Below, in pieces: positions 1-7,322 of a stretch of DNA of 10,804 nt (position 1 is its first letter; every line of letters starts with the position of its first letter). The notes under the pieces were generated by a model. The model was not told the origin of the DNA and made no database searches. It saw nothing but the letters and a program-made list of their open reading frames with translations. The position numbers and the translations under genes are program-made. This stretch comes from CAIUKX01 sp964580965 (lineage in GTDB: Bacteria > Bacteroidota > Bacteroidia > Flavobacteriales_D > Crocinitomicaceae): positions 1-10,804 of the forward strand of contig CAZOLZ010000060.1 of assembly GCA_964580965.1 (NCBI GenBank), written 5' to 3'.

Positions 1-518
1 AACATGTTTAAGCGTTTAGCTGCACTATTTTTTGTAGGATTTGAAATATGTTTGGTTGAACGGTTATCGTGTAAAGTTTCTAAAAATTTATTTCGAAATG
101 ATATGATACGTCCTTGAGCACCCCAAATTGATTCATTTTTTGTAAAAGTTGCTTCTAAACCTTCGTTTTTATAAATGTATTGAAGACTTCTAAAAAAGAA
201 ATCTAAATCTTGAGCATTAAATGTTCTGTGAACAAATTTCAAATCTTTGGCTAAATTTTCGTCATAGTTTGTAACGAAATTATACGGTTGATTTTGCATA
301 ATTTCAATAAGCTTTCGGCCATTATTGATTATGCTTTTTCGATTTCCCCATGCAATTGTAGAGACAAGCAGTCCAACAATTTCAATGTCTTCTTTGATAG
401 AAAATAAATGAGGTAATTGAATTGGGTCTGATTCTATAAAATCAGGATGATTGTATTTTTCGACTGCTTTGTCGAGGTAATCTTTTAGAGCTTTTTTATT
501 TTTGAACTGGAGTTGCAT
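1..518 (-). CDS. TIGR02757/DUF2400 family protein, C-terminus cut by window edge
   Basis: The frame is open from an ATG at 516-518 down to base 1 without a stop, giving about 172 residues; the C-terminal part lies outside the window. The translation begins MQLQFKNKKALKDYLDKAVE and contains stretches I recognise from the Bacteroidota TIGR02757 (DUF2400) family: an N-terminal YNHPDFIESDPIQLPHLFS segment, then IEIVGLLVSTIAWGNRKSII, and near the edge a KNSAAKRLNM motif with basic residues. No enzymatic activity is established for the family as far as I know, so I assign no function. No signal peptide or membrane segment is visible, so it should be cytosolic. It starts 29 bases after the stop of the small SmpA/BamE-like gene and is probably the last visible gene of the ribBA-containing run. 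Family assignment is from memory of conserved stretches; the truncation is only the window boundary. Confidence 0.8.
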   Translation of the reverse strand, partial: MQLQFKNKKALKDYLDKAVEKYNHPDFIESDPIQLPHLFSIKEDIEIVGLLVSTIAWGNRKSIINNGRKLIEIMQNQPYNFVTNYDENLAKDLKFVHRTFNAQDLDFFFRSLQYIYKNEGLEATFTKNESIWGAQGRIISFRNKFLETLHDNRSTKHISNPTKNSAAKRLNM

Positions 519-547
519 GGGATAAAATTGCTATAGTAGAGGTATTT

Positions 548-907
548 CTAAAATCGATAATGTACAATGTTTATAACAGTATCATTTTCTATTTTAACAT
601 CATAGATCCATTCAGGAGCTATAACTCCATATTGTTGATAGCTTAATGTTATCTTATTACCACTTTTAATTATATTATCAGGTGTTCCTAAAGTTGAAAC
701 TACTTCGTTTTTAGGCATTCCAATATGAATGTTTTTTATATTCATTTCGATTTGACTCCATGAAACTTTATAATTATTCATTCTTCCTTTACTCTCTGAA
801 ATTGGTCTAAATACAATAGTTAATAAAACAATATATCCAATAATTAAAATTGAAGTTAAAGCAATAATTATGGAGATAATCGGATGTTTTTTGATGAACT
901 TTTTCAT
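548..907 (-). CDS. Small membrane-anchored protein with SmpA/BamE-like domain
   Basis: This is a 119-residue protein. Residues 1-8 are basic (MKKFIKKH), residues 9-33 form one strongly hydrophobic helix, and residues from about 45 to 119 form a soluble domain. The soluble part has the signature of the SmpA/OmlA (BamE-like) fold: an IHIGMPKNEVVSTLGTPD stretch at about 60-77, in which a G-[MI]-x-K-x-E/D-V helix precedes LG-x-P, followed by alternating beta strands ending in VINIVHYRF. Known BamE proteins are outer-membrane lipoproteins of the barrel-assembly complex. This one has no cysteine at all, so it cannot be lipidated that way and is probably anchored in the inner membrane facing the periplasm. 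The same fold occurs in many unrelated small envelope proteins, so a BAM role is not implied. It begins 7 bases after the LolD-like ATPase gene, suggesting co-transcription. Function unknown. Confidence 0.75.
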   Translation of the reverse strand: MKKFIKKHPIISIIIALTSILIIGYIVLLTIVFRPISESKGRMNNYKVSWSQIEMNIKNIHIGMPKNEVVSTLGTPDNIIKSGNKITLSYQQYGVIAPEWIYDVKIENDTVINIVHYRF

Positions 908-914
908 GTTACAT

Positions 915-1562
915 TTAAATCACACCATCTCTCATAACCAACTTTCTGTCAGTCATTTCAGAGAGTTCATTGTTATGGGTAACAATTACAAAGGTTTGAT
1001 TTAATTCGTTTCGTAATTTGAAAAATAATTCATGTAATTCTTTTGAATTTTTAGAGTCTAAATTTCCACTTGGTTCGTCAGCAAAAATAATTTTAGGTTG
1101 GTTGATTAATGATCGAGCTACTGCAATACGTTGTTGTTCTCCACCCGAAAGTTCACTTGGCTTATGTTCTTTTCTATCAGTTAAGTGAAGTAAGTCTAAA
1201 AGTCTTTCAGCATCTTGTTGAGCATCATTCATTGAAACACCTTTAATTAAAGCTGGTAAACAAATGTTTTCAATTGCGTTAAATTCAGGTAAAAGTTGAT
1301 GAGATTGAAAGACGAAGCCGATATTCGTGTTCCTAAATCTTGATAGTTTGTTTGAAGATAATGAAAAAGGATTTGTATCGTTAATGATTAAAGTACCTTC
1401 GTCTGGTTTTTCTAACGTACCTAAAATTTGAAGTAAAGTGGTTTTACCAGCCCCAGATGCTCCAACAATTGAGACAATTTCTCCTTGTTGAATTTCTAGG
1501 TCTATCCCTTTAAGGATTTCTAACTCCCCAATTTTTTTTTTAATTCCTTTTGCAGAAAGCAT
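915..1562 (-). CDS. lolD: ABC transporter ATP-binding protein, LolD-like
   Basis: This 215-residue protein is a complete ABC ATPase domain with nothing fused to it. Walker A is GASGAGKT at 34-41, the Q-loop glutamine is Q86, the signature LSGGE is at 138-142, Walker B is KIIFADE at 157-163 (catalytic Glu163), followed by a D-loop (SGNLD), and the H-loop histidine is H196. The segment after the Q-loop, SHQLLPEFNAIENICLPALI, closely matches LolD, the ATPase of the LolCDE complex that releases outer-membrane lipoproteins from the inner membrane. The MacB/FtsE-type MacB-like subfamily is the alternative. No permease gene is in the window, so the partner is unknown. The start ATG overlaps the ribBA stop by one base (TAATG), indicating translational coupling. 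A run of ten A residues falls in codons 8-11. The symbol rests on subfamily resemblance only; LolD proteins are usually slightly longer. Confidence 0.85.
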   Translation of the reverse strand: MLSAKGIKKKIGELEILKGIDLEIQQGEIVSIVGASGAGKTTLLQILGTLEKPDEGTLIINDTNPFSLSSNKLSRFRNTNIGFVFQSHQLLPEFNAIENICLPALIKGVSMNDAQQDAERLLDLLHLTDRKEHKPSELSGGEQQRIAVARSLINQPKIIFADEPSGNLDSKNSKELHELFFKLRNELNQTFVIVTHNNELSEMTDRKLVMRDGVI

Positions 1563-1564
1563 TA
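1560..1564 (-). other. Stop-start overlap (TAATG) coupling ribBA to the ABC ATPase gene
   Basis: Read on the minus strand, the ribBA stop codon TAA (1562-1564) shares its last A with the ATG of the downstream ATPase gene (1560-1562). Such one-base overlaps usually let a terminating ribosome re-initiate, so the two proteins are probably produced in linked amounts. The overlap is seen directly; the coupling is inferred. Confidence 0.8.
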
Positions 1565-2776
1565 CTTATCTTTTTTGATTGTATGCCCCATTTTATCACG
1601 TTTAGTTATTAAATAACTTTCGTTATGTTTATTTCCTTCGATTTCAATCGAAACATTTTCAACAATTTCTAATCCATAACCGATCAATCCTGTTCGTTTT
1701 GTAGGGTTGTTCGTCATTAAACGCATTTTAGAAATTCCTAATTCTCTTAAAATTTGAGCACCGATACCATAATCTCTTTCATCCATTTTGAAACCTAATT
1801 TTAAGTTAGCTTCAACGGTATCGTAACCTTCTTCTTGCAGTTTGTATGCTTTTAATTTATTGATCAATCCAATTCCACGACCTTCTTGATTCATATATAC
1901 TATAACACCTTTTCCTTCTTTTTCGATTGCTTGCATTGCAGCATGAAGTTGAGGTCCACAATCACACCTGCAAGATCCGAATATATCACCAGTAATACAT
2001 GAAGAGTGAACTCTAACTAAAATAGGTTCATCTTCCTTCCATTCTCCCTTTATTAGAGCTAAATGTTCTTTACCAGTGTTTTTTTCTTTGAAAGCATGTA
2101 GGTGAAAATTTCCATACTCGGTAGGCATATCCACATCAACTACTCGATCAATTAACGACTCATTTTTGATTCTGTATTTAATTAAGTCTTCGATAGAAAC
2201 AATCTTGAGGTCAAATTTCTCAGCAATTTTAACTAACTGAGGTAAGCGAGCCATTGTTCCATCTTCATTTAAGATTTCTACAATCAATCCAGCCGGTTTA
2301 AATCCAGCTAAACGAGCTAAATCAACAGCAGCTTCTGTATGCCCAGCTCTTCTTAAAACGCCTCCTTTTTTAGCCCTTAAAGGAAAAATATGTCCTGGCT
2401 TTCCTAATTCTTCGGGTTTAATTTCAGGGTCAATTAGTGCTTGAACTGTTTTTGAACGATCACTAGCAGAAATACCTGTTGTACAGCCATGACCAATTAA
2501 ATCAACAGAAACTGTAAAAGGAGTTTCGTAAGCTGCAGAATTCGATTTTACCATCAAATCCAAACCTAATTCATCACATCTGCTTTCTAAAAGAGGTGCA
2601 CAAATTAAGCCACGACCATGTGTTGCCATAAAATTGATGATTTCAGGGGTAACGTTTTCAGCAGCAGTTAAAAAGTCTCCTTCATTTTCTCTATCCTCGT
2701 CATCAACGACAATAACTACATTCCCTTTTTTTATTTCTTCGATTGCTTCTTCAATCTTATTTAATGTAAACTCCAT
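1562..2776 (-). CDS. ribBA: Bifunctional 3,4-dihydroxy-2-butanone 4-phosphate synthase / GTP cyclohydrolase II (RibBA)
   Basis: This cytosolic enzyme of 404 residues catalyses both entry reactions of riboflavin synthesis. The N-terminal RibB domain (about 1-200) converts ribulose 5-phosphate to dihydroxybutanone phosphate and formate. It carries the acidic DDEDRENEGD loop (25-34), THGRGLICAPL (52-62) and the HTE motif (146-148). The C-terminal RibA domain (about 205-400) opens the GTP ring. Its zinc site is C260, C271 and C273 in a C-x10-C-x-C arrangement, with an EGRGIGL GTP-binding motif at 298-304, the DERD segment at 332-335 and TNNPTK at 355-360. All key residues of both domains appear intact. 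The ATG at 2774-2776 lies 6 bases after the preceding stop, and the family's typical start follows at once. There is no room for an FMN riboswitch directly upstream. The gene is inside a run of envelope-related genes rather than a rib cluster. Confidence 0.97.
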   Translation of the reverse strand: MEFTLNKIEEAIEEIKKGNVVIVVDDEDRENEGDFLTAAENVTPEIINFMATHGRGLICAPLLESRCDELGLDLMVKSNSAAYETPFTVSVDLIGHGCTTGISASDRSKTVQALIDPEIKPEELGKPGHIFPLRAKKGGVLRRAGHTEAAVDLARLAGFKPAGLIVEILNEDGTMARLPQLVKIAEKFDLKIVSIEDLIKYRIKNESLIDRVVDVDMPTEYGNFHLHAFKEKNTGKEHLALIKGEWKEDEPILVRVHSSCITGDIFGSCRCDCGPQLHAAMQAIEKEGKGVIVYMNQEGRGIGLINKLKAYKLQEEGYDTVEANLKLGFKMDERDYGIGAQILRELGISKMRLMTNNPTKRTGLIGYGLEIVENVSIEIEGNKHNESYLITKRDKMGHTIKKDK

Positions 2777-2782
2777 GAGTGT

Positions 2783-3487
2783 TTATTGTTGTAAGTTTTC
2801 AACTTTTTCTATATACCAAAGATCCTTGTCTTGGCTATTTTTATTACCTAAGTTGTATTTTTTTATTCTTGTCAAATATGTTATTGGAACTCCAATAGAG
2901 AATCCCATTAATCCATATTTAACCACTTCTAAATATTGTTTTGAACTAAATTGATTGGTCCTAAAATTATAGTTGAAAAGTGGTGCAAATACCAATGTAG
3001 TTGCAGCTGAAACAAACATAGTTCCAATTCCAATCGAATGTACAACTTGACGAGCAGGTTTAGAGTAACTCATATATCGAATACTTTTCAAATTTATTTT
3101 ACGAGGGAAATGATTTTCTGAGTAATAATGACTTGAATAATTGTGTGATGTTGAAATGATTGAACCATCTTTGAAGTTTTGTTCTATAGATTCATTTCTA
3201 ATGTCAAATTCAAGAAAATTATTTTCTAAAGTTCGAATGTTTCCAGTTAAAAGAAATACATCCGCGACTTTTATACTATCATCAATTTCCTTAATATAAG
3301 TAATGTTGTATGGACCAGAATCACTAATAGGAACAATTTTCTTTGTTAACGAATTAATTAATAAATAGTTTGCATAAGTTGAATCTTCATCAGAACTTAT
3401 TTCTTGAGCGTTAATTGATATAAATATTAAGTTTATGAGTAAAAAACTTAAAGAACAGCTTAATATATTTCGTTTTGTTGTTGACAT
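2783..3487 (-). CDS. Exported protein of unknown function with two C-terminal hydrophobic segments
   Basis: I do not recognise a named family for this 234-residue protein. Residues 1-28 look like a signal peptide: a basic start (MSTTKR), a hydrophobic core (about 8-26) and an INAQ|E cleavage site typical of Bacteroidota. The middle (about 55-142) is predicted beta-rich, with a TGNIRTLENNFLEFDI strand-turn-strand and a later INLKSIRYM segment. These resemble the small SH3-like beta domains often found at the start of secreted proteins in this phylum. Two hydrophobic glycine-rich segments follow at about 150-171 and 190-206, then a charged tail. It may therefore sit in a membrane with its beta domain in the periplasm. 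It is first in the run leading into ribBA (6-base gap) and has a possible promoter 39-46 bases upstream of its start codon. The ATG follows an A-rich leader. Function is unknown; only export is reasonably supported. Confidence 0.75.
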   Translation of the reverse strand: MSTTKRNILSCSLSFLLINLIFISINAQEISSDEDSTYANYLLINSLTKKIVPISDSGPYNITYIKEIDDSIKVADVFLLTGNIRTLENNFLEFDIRNESIEQNFKDGSIISTSHNYSSHYYSENHFPRKINLKSIRYMSYSKPARQVVHSIGIGTMFVSAATTLVFAPLFNYNFRTNQFSSKQYLEVVKYGLMGFSIGVPITYLTRIKKYNLGNKNSQDKDLWYIEKVENLQQ

Positions 3488-3525
3488 ATTTTTTTCAAAA
3501 ATGGTATTTGACTAAAATCAATTAC

Positions 3526-3533
3526 CAAATTTA
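3526..3533 (-). promoter_or_regulatory. Candidate Bacteroidota -7 promoter element
   Basis: The minus strand reads TAAATTTG, a full match to the TAnnTTTG -7 consensus described for Bacteroidota sigma factors. It lies in the 83-base gap between the M3 peptidase stop and the exported-protein start at 3487, which would give a 5' leader of about 30 bases. I do not see a convincing TTTG-type -33 element at the expected distance, and short AT-rich motifs arise by chance in such DNA. I see no terminator hairpin in the rest of this gap. Confidence 0.3.
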
Positions 3534-3570
3534 ACGAATTATGCTGTAAAGTCTATTCTTTTAATTCAAT

Positions 3571-5592
3571 TTATGAAATTAATCCTGCTCGTTTCAATAA
3601 AGAATCTATTTTAGGCTCATTTCCTCTGAATTTTCTATAAAGTTTCATTGGGTGCTCGGTTCCTCCTTTACTTAAAATATTAGTTTCAAATTTTTTACCT
3701 GTTTCTCTATTAAAAATTCCATTTTCTTTAAATGCATCAAATGCATCTGCATCTAATACTTCAGCCCATTTGTAGCTGTAGTAACCTGAAGAATAACCAC
3801 CAGGGAATATGTGTGAGAATGAAACAGACATGCAATTTTCAGCTACATCTGGGAATATTTGAGTTGATGCAAAAGCCTCTTTTTCGTGTTCTTTAACACT
3901 TTTAATTTTACTTGGATCTTTACCGTGCCAACTCATGTCAAGTAATCCAAAGCTCAATTGTCTGACAGTTGCTATACCCTCTAGGAAGTTTGAAGACTCT
4001 TTGATTTTTTCAACATATTCCATTGGAATAGCTTCCCCAGTTTTATAATGTCTTGCGAAAAGATTTAAACATTCTTCCTCATAACACCAATTTTCTAAAA
4101 TTTGGCTAGGTAATTCAACAAAATCCCAATAGACACTTGTGCCTGATAAACTTGGATATCTTGTATTTGCTAACATTCCATGAAGTCCATGACCAAACTC
4201 GTGAAATAATGTTGTTACCTCATTAAACGTAAGTAAAGAGGGTTTTGTTGAAGTTGGTTTTGTGAAATTACAAACGTTTGAAATGTGTGGTCGTTCATTT
4301 TTACCATGATTAATTTGCTGACCTTTAAAAGATGTCATCCATGCTCCATTTCTTTTTCCTGCTCTCGGATGAAAATCTGCATAAAAAATAGATTTTAAAT
4401 TGTCAGCATCATCATAAACTTCATAAGTTTTTACCTCAGGATGATAAGTATCAATATGGTTTACTTCTTTAAATTTTAATCCATATAATTTATTTGCAAC
4501 TGTGAAAGCACCATTAAGGACATTGTTTAATTCGAAGTAAGGTTTTAATTTTTCATCATCTAAATTGAAACGTTTTACTCTTAATTTTTCACTGTAATAC
4601 GCTGAGTCCCATTTTTCCAGTTGTTCAATACCATCTATTTGTCTTGCGAAAGCTGTTAATTCTTTAAGTTCTTCCTTAGCTTTTGGTAAAGCCTTGTCTA
4701 ATATATCTTTTAAGAACTTTTCTACAGTTTCGGGATTTCCAGCCATTCTTTCTTCTAGTACGAAATCAGCATGAGAATTATATCCTAATAGTTTAGCTCT
4801 TTGATGTCTAAGTTGAGCAATTTTTAAAACATTTTTTTCGTTGTTGTGTTTGTTTTGTTTAAATGCTTGAGCCCCATATGCAAGCGCTAACTCTTTTCTT
4901 AAATTTCTGTTAGTTGCATATTTCATAAATGGAATATAGCTGGGGTAAGCTAAAGTAATTAGCCAACCATCTTTTCCTTTTTCTTTAGCTAGTAAATGTG
5001 CAGCATCTATTGCAGATTCAGGTAAACCTTGTAAGTCTTTTTCGCTTGTTAAATGAAGTTCATAACTGTTTGATTCTGCTAAAACATTTTCTCCAAATTT
5101 TAATTTAAGACTTGATAGTTCAGTATCAATTTTTCGTAATTTTTCTTTGTTTTCTTTATTTAAATTAGCTCCATTTCTCGAAAAACTTTTGTATTTATTA
5201 TTTAAAAGCATTTCTTCTTCAGGTGTTAATATTAAATTTTTTTTGTTGTTGTAAACCACCTTAATTTTTTCAAATAATTTATGGTTTAAAGTAATATCAT
5301 TACTAAATTCTGTAAGTAAAGGAGAAACATCTTGTGCTATTTTTTGAATTTCTTCATTTGTTTCAGCAGAGTTTAGGTTAAAGAAAATACTCGATACTCG
5401 ATCTAATTGTTGACCAGCAAACTCTAAAGCTTCAATTGTATTTCTATATGAAGGTTTATCCGTGTTTTCAACGATTTTTTCGATCTCAACTTTTGTTTCA
5501 TTGATTAAGGTTTTAAAAGCAGGTAGAAAATGCTCATTTTTAATTCTTGAAAAAGGAGCTAAATCGAATTTTTCTAATAATGGATTATTCAT
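3571..5592 (-). CDS. M3 family zinc metallopeptidase (oligopeptidase A / Dcp type)
   Basis: This is a 673-residue thimet-oligopeptidase-family enzyme that cleaves short peptides, probably in the cytosol, since there is no signal peptide. Counting from the ATG at 5590-5592, the HEFGH zinc motif gives H464, E465 (catalytic) and H468. The third ligand is E493 in DFVELPSQILENW, exactly 29 residues after the first His as in characterised family members. The C-terminal HIFPGGYSSGYYSYKW stretch holds the conserved His and Tyr residues that stabilise substrate. Length matches OpdA/Dcp (about 680). A longer frame begins at 5634 but would overlap the upstream gene by 25 bases. The 5592 start gives MNNPLLEKFDLAPFSRIKNE, which matches the family's N-terminus, and leaves a 17-base gap. 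It is probably co-transcribed with the barrel-like protein upstream. Whether it is a dipeptidyl carboxypeptidase or an endo-oligopeptidase cannot be decided from sequence. Confidence 0.95.
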   Translation of the reverse strand: MNNPLLEKFDLAPFSRIKNEHFLPAFKTLINETKVEIEKIVENTDKPSYRNTIEALEFAGQQLDRVSSIFFNLNSAETNEEIQKIAQDVSPLLTEFSNDITLNHKLFEKIKVVYNNKKNLILTPEEEMLLNNKYKSFSRNGANLNKENKEKLRKIDTELSSLKLKFGENVLAESNSYELHLTSEKDLQGLPESAIDAAHLLAKEKGKDGWLITLAYPSYIPFMKYATNRNLRKELALAYGAQAFKQNKHNNEKNVLKIAQLRHQRAKLLGYNSHADFVLEERMAGNPETVEKFLKDILDKALPKAKEELKELTAFARQIDGIEQLEKWDSAYYSEKLRVKRFNLDDEKLKPYFELNNVLNGAFTVANKLYGLKFKEVNHIDTYHPEVKTYEVYDDADNLKSIFYADFHPRAGKRNGAWMTSFKGQQINHGKNERPHISNVCNFTKPTSTKPSLLTFNEVTTLFHEFGHGLHGMLANTRYPSLSGTSVYWDFVELPSQILENWCYEEECLNLFARHYKTGEAIPMEYVEKIKESSNFLEGIATVRQLSFGLLDMSWHGKDPSKIKSVKEHEKEAFASTQIFPDVAENCMSVSFSHIFPGGYSSGYYSYKWAEVLDADAFDAFKENGIFNRETGKKFETNILSKGGTEHPMKLYRKFRGNEPKIDSLLKRAGLIS

Positions 5593-5609
5593 TTGAGTAA
5601 AAATTGAAT

Positions 5610-6614
5610 TTAGAGTTTGAATAACCAAGAACACATTGGAACTGGAAATGAATTTGTTTGATCTTTGTGAATATTTATGACACCAGCTAGCGAAACTTGG
5701 AAAGCTCTATCGCTATGTTTTTGAAATCTCAACCCTGGCATTATAAAGAAAGAATAGTTGTAAGCTTTTATAGTTTCTTGCTTAGTGTATTGATATTCTG
5801 GAATAATATAAGTGCTATTAGAAAAAGAATCGTAATAAGGAACATCAACATAGATGTTAGTATATTTTTCTCTACTTCTTTCAATGATTGAAAACATTGA
5901 ATCAAAAATAAAACTAATACCATTACCTATTCGCTTAATTCCTGCAATTGAAAATAATGGACCTCCCATAAAGTAGGTTGAATTCAATTCTCCAACACAA
6001 CCATATCCGGCTGATATACTAATGTTATCTATTCGGTTTCCGTAGGTCCCTGTGAACCAAGTTAGGCCTCCATATCCACTACCTTGAAGGATAAAACCAC
6101 TTGTTCCTATTATTGATCCAACTGAATAGTGCCATTTTTCAGATTTACTAGGTAACGAATATTTAAAGTTAAAAGCAATTGGGCTTCCAATCCAAGTTGT
6201 CATTACCCCAAGAGATAAACGATCACTGGTTGCAAAATGGATTTCTGGACCAAAAAGATTAACCATTGCATAGTTATAACCTTTTTTGATAGGGAACGCA
6301 TTGTTTGTGTATGCATACCTTGTAGTAAAAGGACTTTCAACTAAAGCTTTTTCCTCAAGTTTTATTATACGGCTTTTTTCAGTTGTAATTTCTTTAATAT
6401 CAGATTTACGAACATAAATTTTACCAACCGATTTGGAATTTAATAAAATTTCTCTACCATCATCTTCAATGATTTCACCAATATAAGTCTTGCCATTGTT
6501 TAAATAGATTATTGAAGATTGTACTGAATCAGATTTTATTGAAATTATGTCATTTTGTCCAAAGGACTGTTTACCTAAAAATACCAAAAATATAATCAAA
6601 CTAATTTTTTTCAT
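5610..6614 (-). CDS. Secreted, probable outer-membrane beta-barrel protein of unknown function
   Basis: This 334-residue protein belongs to no family I can name. Residues 1-20 form a clear signal peptide (MKKISLIIFLVFLGKQSFGQ, cleavage after the Gln or just before it). Residues about 33-78 form a compact beta-rich unit (IIYLNNGKTYIGEIIEDDGR, then KSVGKIYVRKSDIKEI) that resembles the small SH3-like N-terminal domain of many Bacteroidota secreted proteins. From about 98 onward the sequence alternates polar, aromatic and glycine residues in many short strands (SLGVMTTWIGSPIAFNFKYS, LTWFTGTYGN, FSIIERS, YSFFIMPGLRF), as expected for a porin-like barrel of about ten or more strands, ending in SWLFKL. 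There is no lipobox. A 73-base gap separates it from the upstream gene, and its stop lies 17 bases before the M3 peptidase start. Barrel topology is inferred from pattern only; ligand and role are unknown. Confidence 0.75.
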   Translation of the reverse strand: MKKISLIIFLVFLGKQSFGQNDIISIKSDSVQSSIIYLNNGKTYIGEIIEDDGREILLNSKSVGKIYVRKSDIKEITTEKSRIIKLEEKALVESPFTTRYAYTNNAFPIKKGYNYAMVNLFGPEIHFATSDRLSLGVMTTWIGSPIAFNFKYSLPSKSEKWHYSVGSIIGTSGFILQGSGYGGLTWFTGTYGNRIDNISISAGYGCVGELNSTYFMGGPLFSIAGIKRIGNGISFIFDSMFSIIERSREKYTNIYVDVPYYDSFSNSTYIIPEYQYTKQETIKAYNYSFFIMPGLRFQKHSDRAFQVSLAGVINIHKDQTNSFPVPMCSWLFKL

Positions 6615-6687
6615 ATGTTAATTTTTTGTTTTTAAATCTTTGTAATAATCTGTTTTTTAGAAATGTAAAAGCTTGGTAACTATATAA
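6615..6687. other. Intergenic gap, 73 bases, no clear element
   Basis: The gap between the FAH-family gene and the barrel-like gene is very AT-rich. On the minus strand it contains TACATTTC, which matches the TAnnTTTG -7 consensus at seven of eight positions, but without a convincing -33 partner. The last bases before the ATG at 6614 are A-rich, the usual Bacteroidota initiation context. I see no stable hairpin, so no terminator is called after the FAH-family gene. Confidence 0.4.
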
Positions 6688-7299
6688 CTATTTTATTTCC
6701 AAATTAAAAAATTCTTCACCTTTAATAAAACCTTTTAATTCATCACCTATACTAATTGAACCTACTCCTGAGGGGGTACCAGTAAAGATCAAATCTCCTG
6801 TTTTTAAGGTGATAAATTGAGAAACATAAGCAATGATCTGATCAATTGTAAAAATCATTTGATTTGGATTTCCTTCTTGAACAGTTTGCCTGTTTAATTC
6901 CAATTTAAAATTTAAATCATTGATTTTATTATGATCTATTTTAATAAATTTATTAGAAATTAAAGCACTGTTATCAAAACCTTTAGCAATTTCCCATGGA
7001 AGACCTTTCTCTTTACAGTTTTGCTGTAAATCTCTTGCTGTGAAATCGAGTCCTAGACCAATTTCATCATAATATTTTTGGGCAAACTTTTCCTGAATGT
7101 TCTTTCCAACTTTATTAATTCTTACCACAAGTTCACATTCATAATGCATTTCAGAGGTGAAATCAGGAATGTAGAAAGGATTATTATCTTTAAATAACGC
7201 TGTATCTGGTTTAAGAAAAAATATAGGTTTTGTTGAAAGAGTAGAATTCATCTCTTTAGCATGTTCGGCGTAATTTCTACCAATACATATAATTTTCAT
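6688..7299 (-). CDS. Fumarylacetoacetate hydrolase family protein (FAHD1/YcgM-like)
   Basis: This 203-residue protein consists of a single FAH fold. The N-terminal GRNYAEHAKE motif (7-16) contains the His13-Glu16 pair that in FAHD1-type acylpyruvases forms the catalytic lid dyad. The divalent-metal site is E54 and E56 in HYECELVVRI plus D85 in GLDFTARDLQ, and K106 follows in AKGFDNSA. GTPSGVG at 174-180 is the conserved loop near the active site. Such enzymes hydrolyse or decarboxylate acylpyruvates, oxaloacetate or related 2-oxo acids; the exact substrate cannot be read from sequence. No signal peptide is present, so it should be cytosolic. The length fits the short YcgM/FAHD1 group rather than full-length FAH. 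It starts 23 bases after the exonuclease gene stop, so the two are probably one transcript, though no functional link is obvious. Confidence 0.92.
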   Translation of the reverse strand: MKIICIGRNYAEHAKEMNSTLSTKPIFFLKPDTALFKDNNPFYIPDFTSEMHYECELVVRINKVGKNIQEKFAQKYYDEIGLGLDFTARDLQQNCKEKGLPWEIAKGFDNSALISNKFIKIDHNKINDLNFKLELNRQTVQEGNPNQMIFTIDQIIAYVSQFITLKTGDLIFTGTPSGVGSISIGDELKGFIKGEEFFNLEIK

Positions 7300-7322
7300 A
7301 GTAATTCGTTGTTTAAAATAAA

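Noticed and set aside
2777..2782. FMN riboswitch upstream of ribBA
   Set aside because: Only six bases separate ribBA from the preceding gene, and the 83-base gap before that gene is too short and AT-rich to hold the conserved RFN element.
2634..2954. Plus-strand open frame of 106 residues
   Set aside because: It lies antisense to ribBA and the exported-protein gene, both with clear family or signal-peptide evidence. Its serine/phenylalanine-rich translation is typical of an antisense shadow of Lys/Glu-rich coding.
5593..5634. Fourteen-residue N-terminal extension of the M3 peptidase
   Set aside because: It would overlap the upstream gene by 25 bases, and the family's conserved N-terminus begins at the second Met (5592). 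The extension is also too weak to be a signal peptide.
5697..5891. Plus-strand open frame of 64 residues
   Set aside because: It is fully antisense to the probable beta-barrel gene and shows no recognisable motif or promoter.
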